Assembly: GCA_905178155.1 (NCBI GenBank)
Contig: CAJINV010000001.1
Location: 11,280,640 to 11,344,639, forward strand
Origin: Amoebophrya sp. A120
Lineage: Eukaryota; Sar; Dinophyceae; Syndiniales; Amoebophryaceae
Direction of reading: 5' to 3'
Length of the DNA stretch: 64,000 bases
The notes under the pieces were generated by a model. It did no database searches, was not told where the DNA came from, and saw nothing but the letters and a program-made list of their open reading frames with translations. This document shows, piece after piece, positions 47,733-58,447 of this stretch. Every line of letters starts with the position of its first letter. Positions within the stretch are counted from its first letter, which is position 1. Made by a program: the position numbers and the translations under genes.

Positions 47733-50700
47733 TCAACTACGGCTGCGTCCCCAGGCGGACGATGCAGTTCGAAACAGGTTTTCGAGGCAGTCTTTGCTGG
47801 GACAGCAGACAGGAAACCGCTGCGCTGCTCCAGCACTAAAGCCGGCCCGGCTGTTTGGCGCAAAGGTTTTGTTGGCCGCATTGGTCGGCGTGGTCGCGAA
47901 GGACCCTCCACGAGCAACGGACTTCGTGCTCCCTTTGCTGTTCGTATGGGTGTGTCAGGATTGAAATCGTCAAAGTTGAAATAATTTGGAATGCATAAAA
48001 TGCATGACCCAAGATACGTGTCTTGCAGAGCAGGCAAGTGAGGCCGATTGTGAGCCTGTTTCCGGTTACAGCTCGAGCTGCTAAAGTAGCATGAGAAAAT
48101 CGCTCTTCTTTGCCTAAACAGCATGACAGACTGGATTTGGGGACCGCCGACATTTGTCATGCGCCACTTGGAAACTGGGTTCCAACTGGCATCCATTTTA
48201 TGCATGGCAAATTATTTCAACTTTGTCGATTTCAATTCTGACACTCCCATAGTTCATCTGGCCCCCGTAATACGCCGCCTCGTCGTCGGAAGAAGTGGTT
48301 TCGGACTCCTCGTCGCTGAAGGAGGACGAGGAATCGGAAGACAGACTGTCAGAGGACGAAGTAACGTCTTCGTCATCGCCGGCCGTGCTCTTCTGGGAGG
48401 ACGAGTTATTGTTCGCGTTCCGCCGGAAGAACTCGGCGCCGTTCTCGCGGTACTTCCGGCGCGTCCCCGGGGAGAGGTTTTGCGTTTCCGAGTTTTCCCG
48501 TAACCGCTTGGCCCGGTCGTGCAGGGGAAGCAGGCTCCGGCTATCCTGGGACATCACACGGCGCAACCACCGCTCGGACGAACGGATCCGCCTGGAGTAA
48601 CAAGTTAGTTGCAAGAGTATAGCTGAAAAAGAACAAGCAGCCTTAGATCTCATGGCATCTGGCAGAAGCGCAACAAGACGATTCAGAAGTTTTTAATGCA
48701 GCAGATTGACAGAGTACGTACGTGTGTTATTTCGCATAGGAATCAATAGATGCTGATGCAGATTGACAACATGACGCACAATCTTCAATGCCGAATTGTA
48801 CCTCGTCGGCAGGTAGTCTACCGCTCCGCCGATTTTGACGCCCTTCCCTTCGATCGGGTCTTTCGAGCTTGCGCGGGGGAAGCGAAACACGCTTTCCTGG
48901 CGCGGGCTACGCTTGCGCGCGGCGCCTAGGTCTTGTTCGCGGCTTCCCGTCAGGCGAGTAGCTCCTCCAGTGGCGAAATTATTGGTTGACAACCCTGGGG
49001 GACCCGCATGATTTGCCAGGTAGTTGTTCGGCGTCCTTCCGCGCCGGCGACCCAGAGCTGGATTCAGATGGTTCGTGCAGACCGAGGAGTCGTAGCTGGC
49101 GGACCGGTTGTTTTTCGAACTGACCGCGCTCCGGACAAAAGCAGGATGGAGCAGAGTCGAGTTTGCTGGAAAGTAACCACCTCCAGCCATAGTACTCATG
49201 CCTGTCGCTGCAGCGGAAGCCAGGTCGGAAGAACCCGCAGCTGCACCTGAGGCGGCGAGTAGCTGCTGCAACGTAGTCGAACCAGTGATGCCGGAAATGT
49301 TGGCGCTCGTACTGCTGGAGGAAGATGGGTCGGCTCTTGATGATAAAGCATGTTCATCTTCTACCGGCTTTCCTCCACTAGAAGTACCGGGCTGCTGCAG
49401 CGTATCTTCTACCTCTACGTTTTGGCTTTGCAGCAGCTCCACCGTCTGCTTAGAATTGGTTTTGGACGAATGGGATGACGAGGAAAAGACAGATGAACTT
49501 GCGTTGTTTGTTATCCTATTTAAAAACGTCCTCACCCTATAGTTGTAATGCAAATCTACATGCTGAAAATGTTTCTCATACGGAGCCCCATGAGAAGCAG
49601 TTTCTAGTCGTGTTCTGCAATTTGTCATGCTCCAATCAGCATGGTGTGCTAGGTCTGTGATGCTGCTGAGCTACCTCAAACAGCACTACACTACGAGTCC
49701 AAATTTGTGATGCAAAACAGCCAAAACTTGTGGATTTGTCTAGCCGATTCCTCATCTTAACTATGGTGTGGGGACATTTTTACTCAGGATATTTGTTCCT
49801 TGCAGGTCGTAAGTAGCAGCTCCACCGCGCACCTGCAGGTCGCACGACTGGGTCAGCGGTTCCTTGGACGTTTGACTGTGGGGCACCAGTGTGGTTTTGC
49901 TGCTAGTGCCGGAGGACGGGCCGGTCGCAGTCGAAGCCGCGGCCACTCCCGAAGCACTTGAGAAGAAATTTAGATTATCAGTCACGCTGATTCCAGACGT
50001 TGGCTTCTCGCGAGATGACGAAGAACTCGCTCCTCCAGCGATGTCTTTAAAGCTGAAAGAAGCTGGCGCGTAATTAGAACCTATGTCGTGTTTAGGATGT
50101 CAAGAGTATATAAGCTGTAAGTGTTGAGAGCCGATTTATTTGACGCATCGGAATAGAGGTTGCGTTGAGGTAGGTTGCAGAATATCACCATCAATTTGCT
50201 CCCAAATCGATGGAGTTGAAGACCAAAGCAGAATTTCCTTTGCCATGCAAACAAAGAAACAAATCCTCACCTGTTCCTGTATATGGTTTCTGGTTTTGCT
50301 GTGCCGGATTGGAGTAGACCGTCGCGACTGACGCGGTTGGGGATTCGTTCCCTAGGTTAGAAATCTCGTCGATCCCACGGCTGCGCATTTTACCTGACAA
50401 GTAAAGGTAATAAATTAGTTCTTCTACGTTGCTCTTTTATCATCATTAACTCGTGCTAGTGCGTCAGCGTGCGCCGTCGGAGACCGAGGCGCCGACGAGA
50501 TGAATTAGCAAAAAAAAGAGGTTATACGTATGCAGTTTCAGTGGTACACAGAGTACATCGCACTAATTTTCTCTTTGGCAATACTTTTGATTCCGCTGGT
50601 GGCGTAGGAGGGATTTTTTAAAACGCCACGGGACGTCGACGACGAGGCTAGAGCGCCTGGGCCTGATGCATCGATTCTCAGTTGTTTTTCACAAAGTTTT

Positions 50701-51251
50701 TCTGTTTGATATTTTAGAGCATCGCCCTCGCCTTGTTCGCCTTGGGCTAGCTTCAGCTTCGTGATTCCCTGACCGCTTCCTTTCCCAGTCCCGATTGCGC
50801 TGCTCTTCAGGTGTTTGGTCGGCGAGCGCGAGGAAAAGTCGCCGGCATGAAGCTCGTAATCTCGTCCGCGCCGCCTGGCCACGCCGATGCTGGCATCGCT
50901 CATCATTCCCGGGTTTCGCCACAGCACGTCGCTTTCGGCTCCGTAAATCGATTCATCTGAGGACGAGGAATCAACGTCGCTGCTGTCATCCACCTCCTCA
51001 TCGTCGCTCTCCATCTTTTTCCGCCTGGTGTCCTCCGCACCACGATAACCTTTGTTCTTCCACACTGGGCCACGGGATGTATTCAGATTTACGGGAACCA
51101 TATCAACAGCGACTGAGGGCAGGTTACCTGTCGCTGTCGGACGGCTAGGAGAGGTCGATGTTTCAGCAGCAACTTTCCCAGCCGATGGAGGAGAAAGATT
51201 ATCCTCCTCTTCTACAGCAACAGGAAACACATCACTGCTGTTCTTCGTCAT
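47733..51251 (-). CDS. Ser-rich, probably disordered protein; six exons, one or two introners
   Basis: Exons on the - strand are 51251-50564, 50393-50271, 50080-49765, 49536-48802, 48591-48252 and 47939-47733, giving 802 residues. The first two introns and the fourth are GT-AG. The fifth is an introner (47944-48251) whose removal with one gaac copy joins GGQMN to SKGSTKSV in frame. The third intron (49537-49764) reads best with AT-AG borders and inverted ends. The protein is rich in Ser, Gly, Thr and acidic runs (DDEEVDDSSDVDSSSSDES; SSSDSLSSDSSSSFSDEESE), with Arg-rich patches (RKRSPRQESVFRFPR; SERWLRRVMSQDSRSLLPL). No domain is recognised. Composition suggests a nuclear or phosphorylated regulatory protein, which is speculation. 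The start is the first ATG at 51251. Confidence 0.65.
47944..48251 (-). mobile_element. Introner B1 (about 308 bp) inside the Ser-rich gene
   Basis: Inverted ends of about 58 bp run from tatgggtgtgtcaggattga at 47945 to the complement of tatgggagtgtcagaattga ending at 48251, with few mismatches. GTTC direct repeats flank it (47940-47943 and 48252-48255; GAAC in the gene strand). Internal copies of gcatgac/gtcatgc occur near 48121 and 48158. No GT-AG placement exists at any shift of the 4-bp repeat, yet removal keeps the coding frame to a stop at 47733. Confidence 0.88.
49537..49764 (-). mobile_element. Candidate introner (228 bp) inside the Ser-rich gene
   Basis: In gene orientation the intron runs from atagttaagatg to cattacaactatag, imperfect inverted ends of about 12 bp. 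It contains the gcatgacaaa motif seen in the other introners (complement at about 49621). With these AT-AG borders the flanking exons join in phase (NVPTP to VRTFLNR). A GT-AG alternative (donor at gtaaaa, acceptor catgtag) also keeps frame, and I found no clear target duplication, so this copy is less certain. Confidence 0.5.
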
Positions 51252-52180
51252 TCTTTTTTTTCCCGTTGGTTTACTTCCACCTTTGCGTGGAGTGTGGGAC
51301 GAAAAATATCAATTCCAGTTGGCTTGATAAATCTTAATCCCGTTCCTTGCGAGGGCTAGATGAAGATTGTACTAATGTCAAAAATTTGCATCCTGCAGTG
51401 GTTGATGCTTGATCTTCTTCGTGCAAGATTTCCTCGTGCAGGATTGACGGTCTTAGTCGTGCTACTGCTAGCAAGCAATCCGAGAAACTGCGCGCCGATC
51501 GAGATTCAACACTGCTTAACCAGCGAAAACGAAGAGCGACGAAACGAGGAGGAAAACCGATACCGAAAAATTATGTTTATTCTCGATGTCCAACGACTTC
51601 TACGACTGATGACTATGTAGTCCTGATCGCAGGAGGACAAACACCAAGAAGCATATTCCATATTCATGTGTAAAAGGAATCAACATATAATGAAATCGAA
51701 GAGCTAGTACAACAACTTCCGGTTCCGCTCAATAACTCTGTTCAATCTCACGTAAACAGCCACGAAGATGAACATTTCTACCAACTACCGTAATTCACCG
51801 CGGTGTAGCGAGTACGGCGGAACAAAATACGATGTGCAACTGCGGAACCCTTCTTGACCCTGTGCCTGTCCATGCCTTGTTACTTCGTCTAGTTACCACC
51901 TAGAAAAAAGCAGCTTCATCCTCGTTACGCCCTTCCCGCGCCTTCCTCTACATACCAACTTCCTCCACAATTTGGAGGCAATGCGTACAGTCGACGAACT
52001 CGAATGGTGCAGCAGGAGGCGAAACAAGGTCGTGAAGAGTCGGTACATGTTCAGGAGCTTCATCAGTAGCAACAAGCAGGCATGATCACTGATCATCCAG
52101 CAACATGTTGATGTTGATCCGACTGCTGCAATCATCAGATGTTGAAAGCAGGTGGTCCTGAAGACCGACACGAAAGACGT
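51252..52180. other. Intergenic region
   Basis: About 930 bp between two - genes. Short + frames near 51360-51620 have no domain support. Nothing else recognised. Confidence 0.3.
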
Positions 52181-55100
52181 TTAGGTCTGAAACTTCCCTT
52201 CTGGCTCTGTGTAGAAGCCGAATCCCATATCAAAAGGAAAAATCCCCCCTCCCCATATCGAAACGAAGTTTCTGATGCTGGATTTCCATACACAAATCAG
52301 ATTTGTCTTGCAGTAGAGGAGTGCAGGCCGCATATGCCAAGCCTCAGTCGAGAGGCTTTGACGTTGGCGCCTAGCATGACAAACGTGTATGCTCTAAGCC
52401 AAACAGCATGACAAACCGCCTGCAAAATGCGGAAGGCTTTCTGGACTTGCCTTCTTGCAAGACAGACAGGATTTGAGGTCACAAATGCGCATCACAAATT
52501 TTCAGACGGAAACGCTTTCGATATGGGGTGGGGGGATTTTTCCTTTTGATATCCCATTTGAAAGCCGTACTCCTCCCCGATCTCCACGGGTTTGTTTAGC
52601 GGGTGGCTGTCGGATATGGGGGTGTCAGGATTGAAATCGTCAAAGTTGAAAGAATTTGCCATGCATAAAATGGATGCCATTTGAAGCCCAGTTTCCAAGT
52701 GGCGCATGACACAAACAGACTGTGCTACTGCGGGCGAGACATTGTGTATCAGGTGAATTTTTTTTTGGCTTGAGTCCCCCCCTCGCCCCCTCGATCTCGG
52801 ATGTGCGTGTACCAAAACAAGTCATCAGACTTGGAGATACGATCATAACAAACCTATGCACGAGCACGGAGGCTGCGGAGTCGCATGGAAAACAAAAGAC
52901 TCTGAGCGGGTAACAACGCACATGCGCGACCGACGGAAACAAGAAGAAAGAAGCAAGAAGATATGTAAGGAGGGACGAAGGCCTCCCCCCCGAAGGGTTG
53001 GAAAAGATAGCGAAGATGGACAGGAGGAAAAGCCTGTACACATACGTAAAAATAAGGATGGCATAGCAGAATAGAAAAGCGGGAGAGAAGGCCCATGAAA
53101 TAGGAAGTAAGTAACAAAATAGCACAGCAGCCGGGAAAAAAAGCACGACCAGCTGGGATCCGGGGTGAAGGCCGGAAAATTGATAGACCAGCGAAATGTA
53201 AAAGTAGAGATGAAAAGGCGAACGAGGGGCGAAGGCCTCGAGAGCAAGGACTAGGTAAACGGCATGCTGTGGCGCAAAGACAGTTTGAATAAGCGCGCGA
53301 CTACGCACAGGTTACGACAGTAAAAATCATAAGTGTGATAAGGGATAAATGCAGAAAGAAACTAATTACAATGGAAATCCATGCAGCAAGAGGTAGACAT
53401 ACATCGTAGCACAGTCTGAGTAATGACGTCATGCAGCAACCAGGGACCACGGCGGCAACCCGGGCCCTACGGACCTGGCACTCCCAACTATACTCCTCAC
53501 ACAAAACGCCACCAATACAACTGTAGGACATAGCCAACCACCCCGGAGCACCTACACCAGCAACGGGGGCGGAAACGGCGCAGCCCACTTCGCCTTCCTA
53601 TCTGGCAGAGCACAGACCACCAGCACACTTTGAAAACTGGCAGCTATTTTTCTTTGCCACGTTCACTATGGCAATACCTTGGCAGGGACGCACGCACAAC
53701 AGCACGCGCCCCATGCAGAGAAGGCGCATGACAAATTTGGGCAGAGCCTAAATCCAGTTGGTCATGCTGTTTGGGTAAGGGCGACGCCAACGCCTTTTGT
53801 CATGCTACTTTAGCAGCTCTATTTCTAGCCCTCAAAAGGCTTACAATCTGCCTCCCTTGCGTCCTCTGCAATAGAGGCACTTCATGCCTTGCAGTTTATG
53901 CATGAGAAATTATTTCAACTTTGACGATTTCAATCCTGACGCTTCCATATCGGAGAGTTTGACGAGCGGTAACTCGTCCTGGACCCGCTCTCCGTCCACG
54001 ATTCCGGTGTTCTCCGTGGTATCCGCCACGAGGCCGTAGAACTCCCCGAGTCCCGTGGGACCGTTACCCATCATGTCGGTGGCGCGGTCGATCACGCGCG
54101 CCAGGTAGAGGACGACCAGAACGATCACAACGGTAGTGGCCACGTACATGGTAAACACCTGCAGCCCTGCCGCCTTGTCCGCCTCTCGACTGGGATAGCG
54201 GGTCCATTTCTCCAGTGCGGTCTGGGCGTCGTTGGAAACGAACGGAGAGCCAAAGACGGCGGAGGCCATCACGTTATAGGGGTACACCGCACAGACGCCC
54301 AGAAAACTGCAGTCCCAGATGAAAACGGCTAGCCGCAGGCCCAGCAGCAAAAACGCCCCCGTGCGAACCGACTTCAGCTTGCCTGCTGAATTGTCCAGCC
54401 CCGCAAGAATGCCAACGAATCCGGCGCCCGTGGCTACGACGGCCTGTCAGTTTATTTCTTTCTTTTTTCGGTTGGTAGTCCTAGTCGCACTTGCTGCAAC
54501 TGATAGATATGTATTGACTTTCCCCCTGAGAATTCATTCATTCATTCACGCAAGCGATTATCCTTGTTGGAGAGAGTTTCGCCATCGCCTTCTCATGCGC
54601 ATCGTTTTCTCTCGGATGTGCTTACAAGTGTATCTTTTTTATTTTTCCTATACAGGTGTGTCTTTTTTCCCCCTGAGAATTTCAAGTACAACGAACCGAA
54701 CAAGAGCTAGTAGAATCGAATGTCCATGTTGCAACTTCGACAAGTATTTTTAGATTTCGCAAATCCTGATGGAATCGCACCACACTCACGATGCAAAAAA
54801 GCGAAAGAGTAAGAATTTAGGTGAATTTAAAGCTTTAGCAGTACGTCCACACTGATCCGCAGGTAATAGGACCATTTTTGCACCGCGTCGCAACTGATGG
54901 GCGATTGTGCAATGCCCGCGGCAGTCGTTGCTGGCTCTGTTTTCAAGTATCCGAAGGTCTTGTAGGAATACACAGTCCACAAGCAAAGCTGTCCCAAGCC
55001 GGCAACGAACAATACATACGTATCCAAGCAAAATCATTTTGTTCGAATAAAGCCACTGGACTGTCTGCAGCTGCTCCCTGTTGAGTTGTATTTAAAGACA

Positions 55101-55238
55101 GAGAGCAGGGGGCAACAAATGACAAAAGGAGAAAAAACAAACATGTTGTCTGAAGTCATGATTTTGCTCACGATACAGCGAGAGAAAGCTGATGCCAGCT
55201 TTTGCGGGAACGCATCCACAACAGGTGCCATATTTCAT
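52181..55238 (-). CDS. Four-pass membrane protein (CCGC-type) carrying three introners
   Basis: Exons on the - strand are 55238-55173, 55015-54845, 54443-53950, 52609-52552 and 52222-52181, giving 276 residues. The N-terminus MKYGTCCGCVPAKAG followed by a hydrophobic stretch recalls the CC-x-C start of LAPTM/MARVEL-like four-pass proteins. Further spans are AVVATGAGFVGILAGL, GAFLLLGLRLAVFIWDCSF and YVATTVVIVLVVLYLAR. The cytosolic tail is acidic and ends GFYTEPEGKFQT. Only one intron (54444-54844) is GT-AG. The others are TIR insertions removed with one duplication copy (GTAT, TCCGA, TGGGA). Two of them leave a 58-nt exon between them. The correct first exon is visible only by excising the first introner; the longer frame starting at 55231 does not join. 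Endomembrane location is inferred. Confidence 0.7.
52228..52551 (-). mobile_element. Introner C (324 bp) in the CCGC-type membrane protein gene
   Basis: Inverted ends of about 36 bp begin tatcaaaaggaaaaatcccc at 52228; the complement ends ccttttgata at 52551. The 5-bp duplication tccca flanks it (52223-52227 and 52552-52556). The interior has agcatgacaaacg and cagcatgacaaacc copies near 52375 and 52408. Removing the element with one duplication joins GFQMG to FGFYTEPEG. Confidence 0.9.
52615..53949 (-). mobile_element. Introner B2 (1,335 bp), enlarged relative of B1
   Basis: Ends match B1: tatgggggtgtcaggattga at 52615 and the complement of tatggaagcgtcaggattga ending at 53949. The 5-bp duplication tcgga flanks it (52610-52614 and 53950-53954). 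The outer about 100 bp (left) and about 220 bp (right) align with B1. The middle is an extra 1,022 bp bracketed by direct repeats. Excision with one duplication joins VKLSD to SHPLNKP in frame. Confidence 0.88.
52711..53732. mobile_element. 1,022-bp insertion nested in introner B2
   Basis: The segment is absent from B1 and is bracketed by direct repeats ggcgcatgac (52701-52710 and 53723-53732). On the - strand it is open for over 200 codons, with a hydrophobic translation but no ATG start. It could be a nested insertion, an unequal-recombination product, or the ancestral interior that B1 lost. No transposase motif is recognised. Confidence 0.55.
55020..55172 (-). mobile_element. Introner E (153 bp), first intron of the membrane protein gene
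   Basis: In gene orientation it starts cgtgagcaaaatcatgac and ends atgattttgcttggatac, inverted ends with a shared agcaaaatcat core. The duplication GTAT (ATAC on +) flanks it at 55016-55019 and 55173-55176. Excision joins SFLSLY to VLFVAGLGQL. An internal hairpin (tgctctctgt / acagggagca) is present. Confidence 0.75.
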
Positions 55239-56539
55239 TGTAAAAAAAGCCATGGCGATTGTACTGCTGGGTGCTGGATTGGTATCTTTGCTCTCACATT
55301 CCTTCTACATAGTCGCTACACCATTTCCATTCCGCGCCACCGCTGCAGCGACGGACAATAAGACGACGGCTATGGCTTGCGCAGAACAAACACAGAAGAC
55401 TGGTCTTGAAAATGAAAAGGAGAAGCGCTACGCAGGAGACTTTTCCGTCATGAAGATTGGCAGCAACGACGACCAAGAAACATATTCATATGTGGTGTGG
55501 TGCCCCCCGCGCTCGTCTCTTACTTTTGGTCTAAACTCGCTCTTGTTTTCTTGGGTCACACAGCGTCACGCTCTCGATTTCTATCTCTCTATTCAAATAG
55601 TTCCACGCGGACCACTGTTAACCCGCATTCGGAAAACGGCACTCTGCCGAGATGATTTTCCGCCGCACTCTAAATCCCCGCGGGATTGCCCATTGGCGTA
55701 CACCTACATACACAACTCAGATGGAAGCCACATAAAGTATTCTCGCGAAAGAGGAATGAAGCAAGAGGAGGTCATCTGGCCGCCCTGTGTATCTGCAAAC
55801 TTTTTTATTTTCTCCGTCGTGTACCTACCGCAGCTGGGGCGAGCTACATTGTTTACATTTCCATTTTTGCGTCAACTCACGTGTCGTCTTTGTCGTGTGC
55901 AGTTCAGAATCATGATGAATACTAGTGATGTAGTGAAAGTGGAAGTGTTTGTGGAGGGAGGAAGGACGGAGATGTACTAGGGGTCAGAAAATATACATTT
56001 TTTGCCCGTCCAGCTCCAGAGACATCACTTAGCAAAACCTTTCATTCTTTCTTCATCTACAACATTCCGAACGGATTTGCATGCTTTTTAAGGTCGTAGT
56101 TGTTCTTCATCCTCAACATACTCATAGCTAGGAAGACTACTTATTTTTGGAATTTCCCCTCGTAGTCGTAATCGCGTGTTGCTCGATGCCAGTCTGGACG
56201 CCGGATCTGCTGCAGCTCCGGCTGCCTGGGGGTAGAATACTGCAGACTTCTCTCGTAAATGACATCGAAGGTCGTGAAAGTCGCACTGCGAAGGGGTGGG
56301 TCGTCGTGGTCGCTTTTCTTTTATTTCTTCCATGTCTTCTTCTAGTTCTGGCTGTGCTACTGGTCGGCATCACAGGGGCCGCGCTCGATCCATCTAGCAT
56401 CTATTCCTGATGCGCCGGCGGCGTGACAGAACTCCTTCTTTCGCATCACGGCCAAGCAAACGTCTGGCTCGTCTTCGTCGTCGGGGTTGACAACCTGGTC
56501 GCTAGAAGTGGGAGTCAAGGACAAGGTCATGCTTCAGCT
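55239..56539. other. Intergenic region
   Basis: About 1.3 kb. A + strand frame (55252-55980, 242 codons from ATG) begins with a hydrophobic, signal-like stretch but opposes the local gene polarity and starts almost on top of the - gene start. Not accepted as a gene. Confidence 0.3.
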
Positions 56540-57538
56540 TCATGCCGCTGCTCCCGTTCCCACCGTTTCTGTCCTAATTTGCTCTCTCCAGGTATCGAAG
56601 ATGTGTTGCGCGCGTTCGCTGATCTCTTTATCCTTACGCTGGATCACCGGGTTGTCGGCCCAGTACCGAATCTCCCGCGCCAGGCCGGTCTTGGACAGCA
56701 TGTCCTTCGTATACTTCGTCTTCTCGAGCTGGTTAAATATGCTTTCCACCTCGGTTCGTTCGAACCGGCCCAAGTTCCCCGTATACTCCACCCACATGTT
56801 CATCAAGTGATCGCCATCACAGTCGTCCTCCAGAAATTCGTTGCCCTGAAGGTCTCTGCGGTTCCGCGAGGCTCCCTTCTCCGTCAGCTTGAGCCCGATG
56901 CTCACCATGGAGCCGGGTTTGGCAAGCGCGCATTTTTTCTGGTCGTCGGCGCCAGGCATAATCCGCAGTCCGTCGATGCTGGTGCCGTTCGTGCTCCGGT
57001 CCTCGATAACGAGCATTTCCGGATAGTTCAGGCTCTCAGAGACCAGCATCTGTTCGTTGCTCACTTTCAGATTGTTCCGTGCCATCTTTCGGGTATACGC
57101 ATGCTTTCCGCTGCCACCTTGTTTTTTGGAAGAAGGTATAATGGAATTTTCATTTTTCTGTCGCTACCCGGCCATAGGGTAGAGCGTACTAGTAGTACTA
57201 CATTAATTTATTCTCGACCTCTTTTTCTGATGAGACGAGGATCTATTCTATAACTATAATCACAGCGAAGGACATCACAATATTATTATTAATATTTTTG
57301 AGCGTCACGCTTCTGCATTTTTCGAGGATCGAGACCAAGTTCATCATTATCTTCAGCTGCGACTGTTTATATTTTGTATCTACTCTCATACATCATTGAA
57401 GTCGTGAGAAACAAGAAGTTCCGATGCCGGGCCTCTTCAAAAAACACATAGGTCAATACCGTTTTTGCTCCTGCCGGGGACGACCATAGCATCCAGAACG
57501 TGGGGGTGGTAGGGGATCAGCACGAATTTTGCGCCCAT
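56540..57538 (-). CDS. FHA domain plus TFIIS N-terminal-like domain protein
   Basis: Exons on the - strand are 57538-57460 and 57117-56540 (GT-AG, phase 1), giving 218 residues. Splicing assembles a forkhead-associated domain: VLDAMVVPGRSKN, then GKHAYTRKMARNNLKVSNEQ, then EMLVIEDRSTNGTSIDGLRI, with the GRS, SxxQ/H-type and STNGT motifs that bind phosphothreonine peptides. Residues about 150-212 resemble the TFIIS N-terminal (LW) helical domain (KYTKDMLSKTGLAREIRYWA; ISERAQHIFDTWREQI), found in transcription-elongation factors. The product is probably nuclear and may link a phosphorylated partner to the elongation machinery (inference). The ATG at 57538 directly precedes the FHA fold. A longer Lys/Arg-rich frame to 57742 may be UTR. 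Confidence 0.75.
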
Positions 57539-58447
57539 GATCCTTGCCCGCAGTCGACAAAGCTTGACTGTTATGTCATTATTGCGTTTTTTCTTTCGTA
57601 TCGCTTCCTTGTCCGTCATCCGCCGCATCTCGCGAGCACGCTGGTTGTTCTGCTGCTTGTGCTGTATTCGAATTTGTTGGAGACGATTATAGAAGCGGAC
57701 AGTACTACACGCGCAGCAATCACAAAAGCCGACTTGGAACATCTTCGCTTCATCTTCGACTAAAAACAGTATGTGTAGTTAGAAAGTGAATTTATCAGTT
57801 TTCCGTTCATAGAAACAAATCAAGCAGCAGCTGCAGGTATGGTACCCGCTCTTCGTCTCTGTCCAGTTCGCGTTCCTCCTCATCTTCGTTCCGAAATTAT
57901 CCGAACCAAATTCGCGAGAGTCGCATCTTCGTCGTCGTGTACGTGAACGTCTACTTTGCGTTTAACGTCTTAAGTGACAACAACCAAAGATTGCACTACA
58001 AAGATGCATGTGAATCCAGATCATGCCAACATTAAATCATACGTACCTATCTTTTTTAGTATTTATTTTGTCCCGGCACTGTGACCGTGACCGTGTTCCT
58101 CGGCCTCGTTTTGTATTCAATCGCACGAACGGATGTTGATCTTCGAGCATGAATCAACAGCGCATGTTGTTCACGAACGGTACTGGAGGAGACCAGAAAT
58201 AATGCAAAGAAGAATGGGATGAAAAATACACCCTAGGCACCAGTAGTGTTAGAGTGCAACACTCCACTTGCGACCCTATCATGATTTTGCGCATCGTGAT
58301 GCAAATAGTGTGTGACACAAGCAGCAGAACAAGCATAACTCAATGTGTACACGTAGTAGACCTTAGGTTGTGGCTGCAGGCTAAAGAGGTGCTGAGCTGA
58401 GGTAGACGACCACGACGACAAATGCGGCGCCATGATGGAACTCCAAT
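57539..58447. other. Intergenic region
   Basis: About 900 bp, no supported coding region. The part to 57742 is open in frame with the FHA gene and basic in translation. Confidence 0.3.

Noticed and set aside
52640-53308. 222-codon hydrophobic - frame inside introner B2
   Set aside because: No ATG start, no recognised motif, and it runs across the insertion border into the TIR region. Kept only as part of the element description.
55192-55980. 262-codon + frame with a signal-like hydrophobic start
   Set aside because: It opposes the uniform - polarity of the right arm, overlaps the start of the - membrane-protein gene and has no domain. A chance frame is possible at this length.
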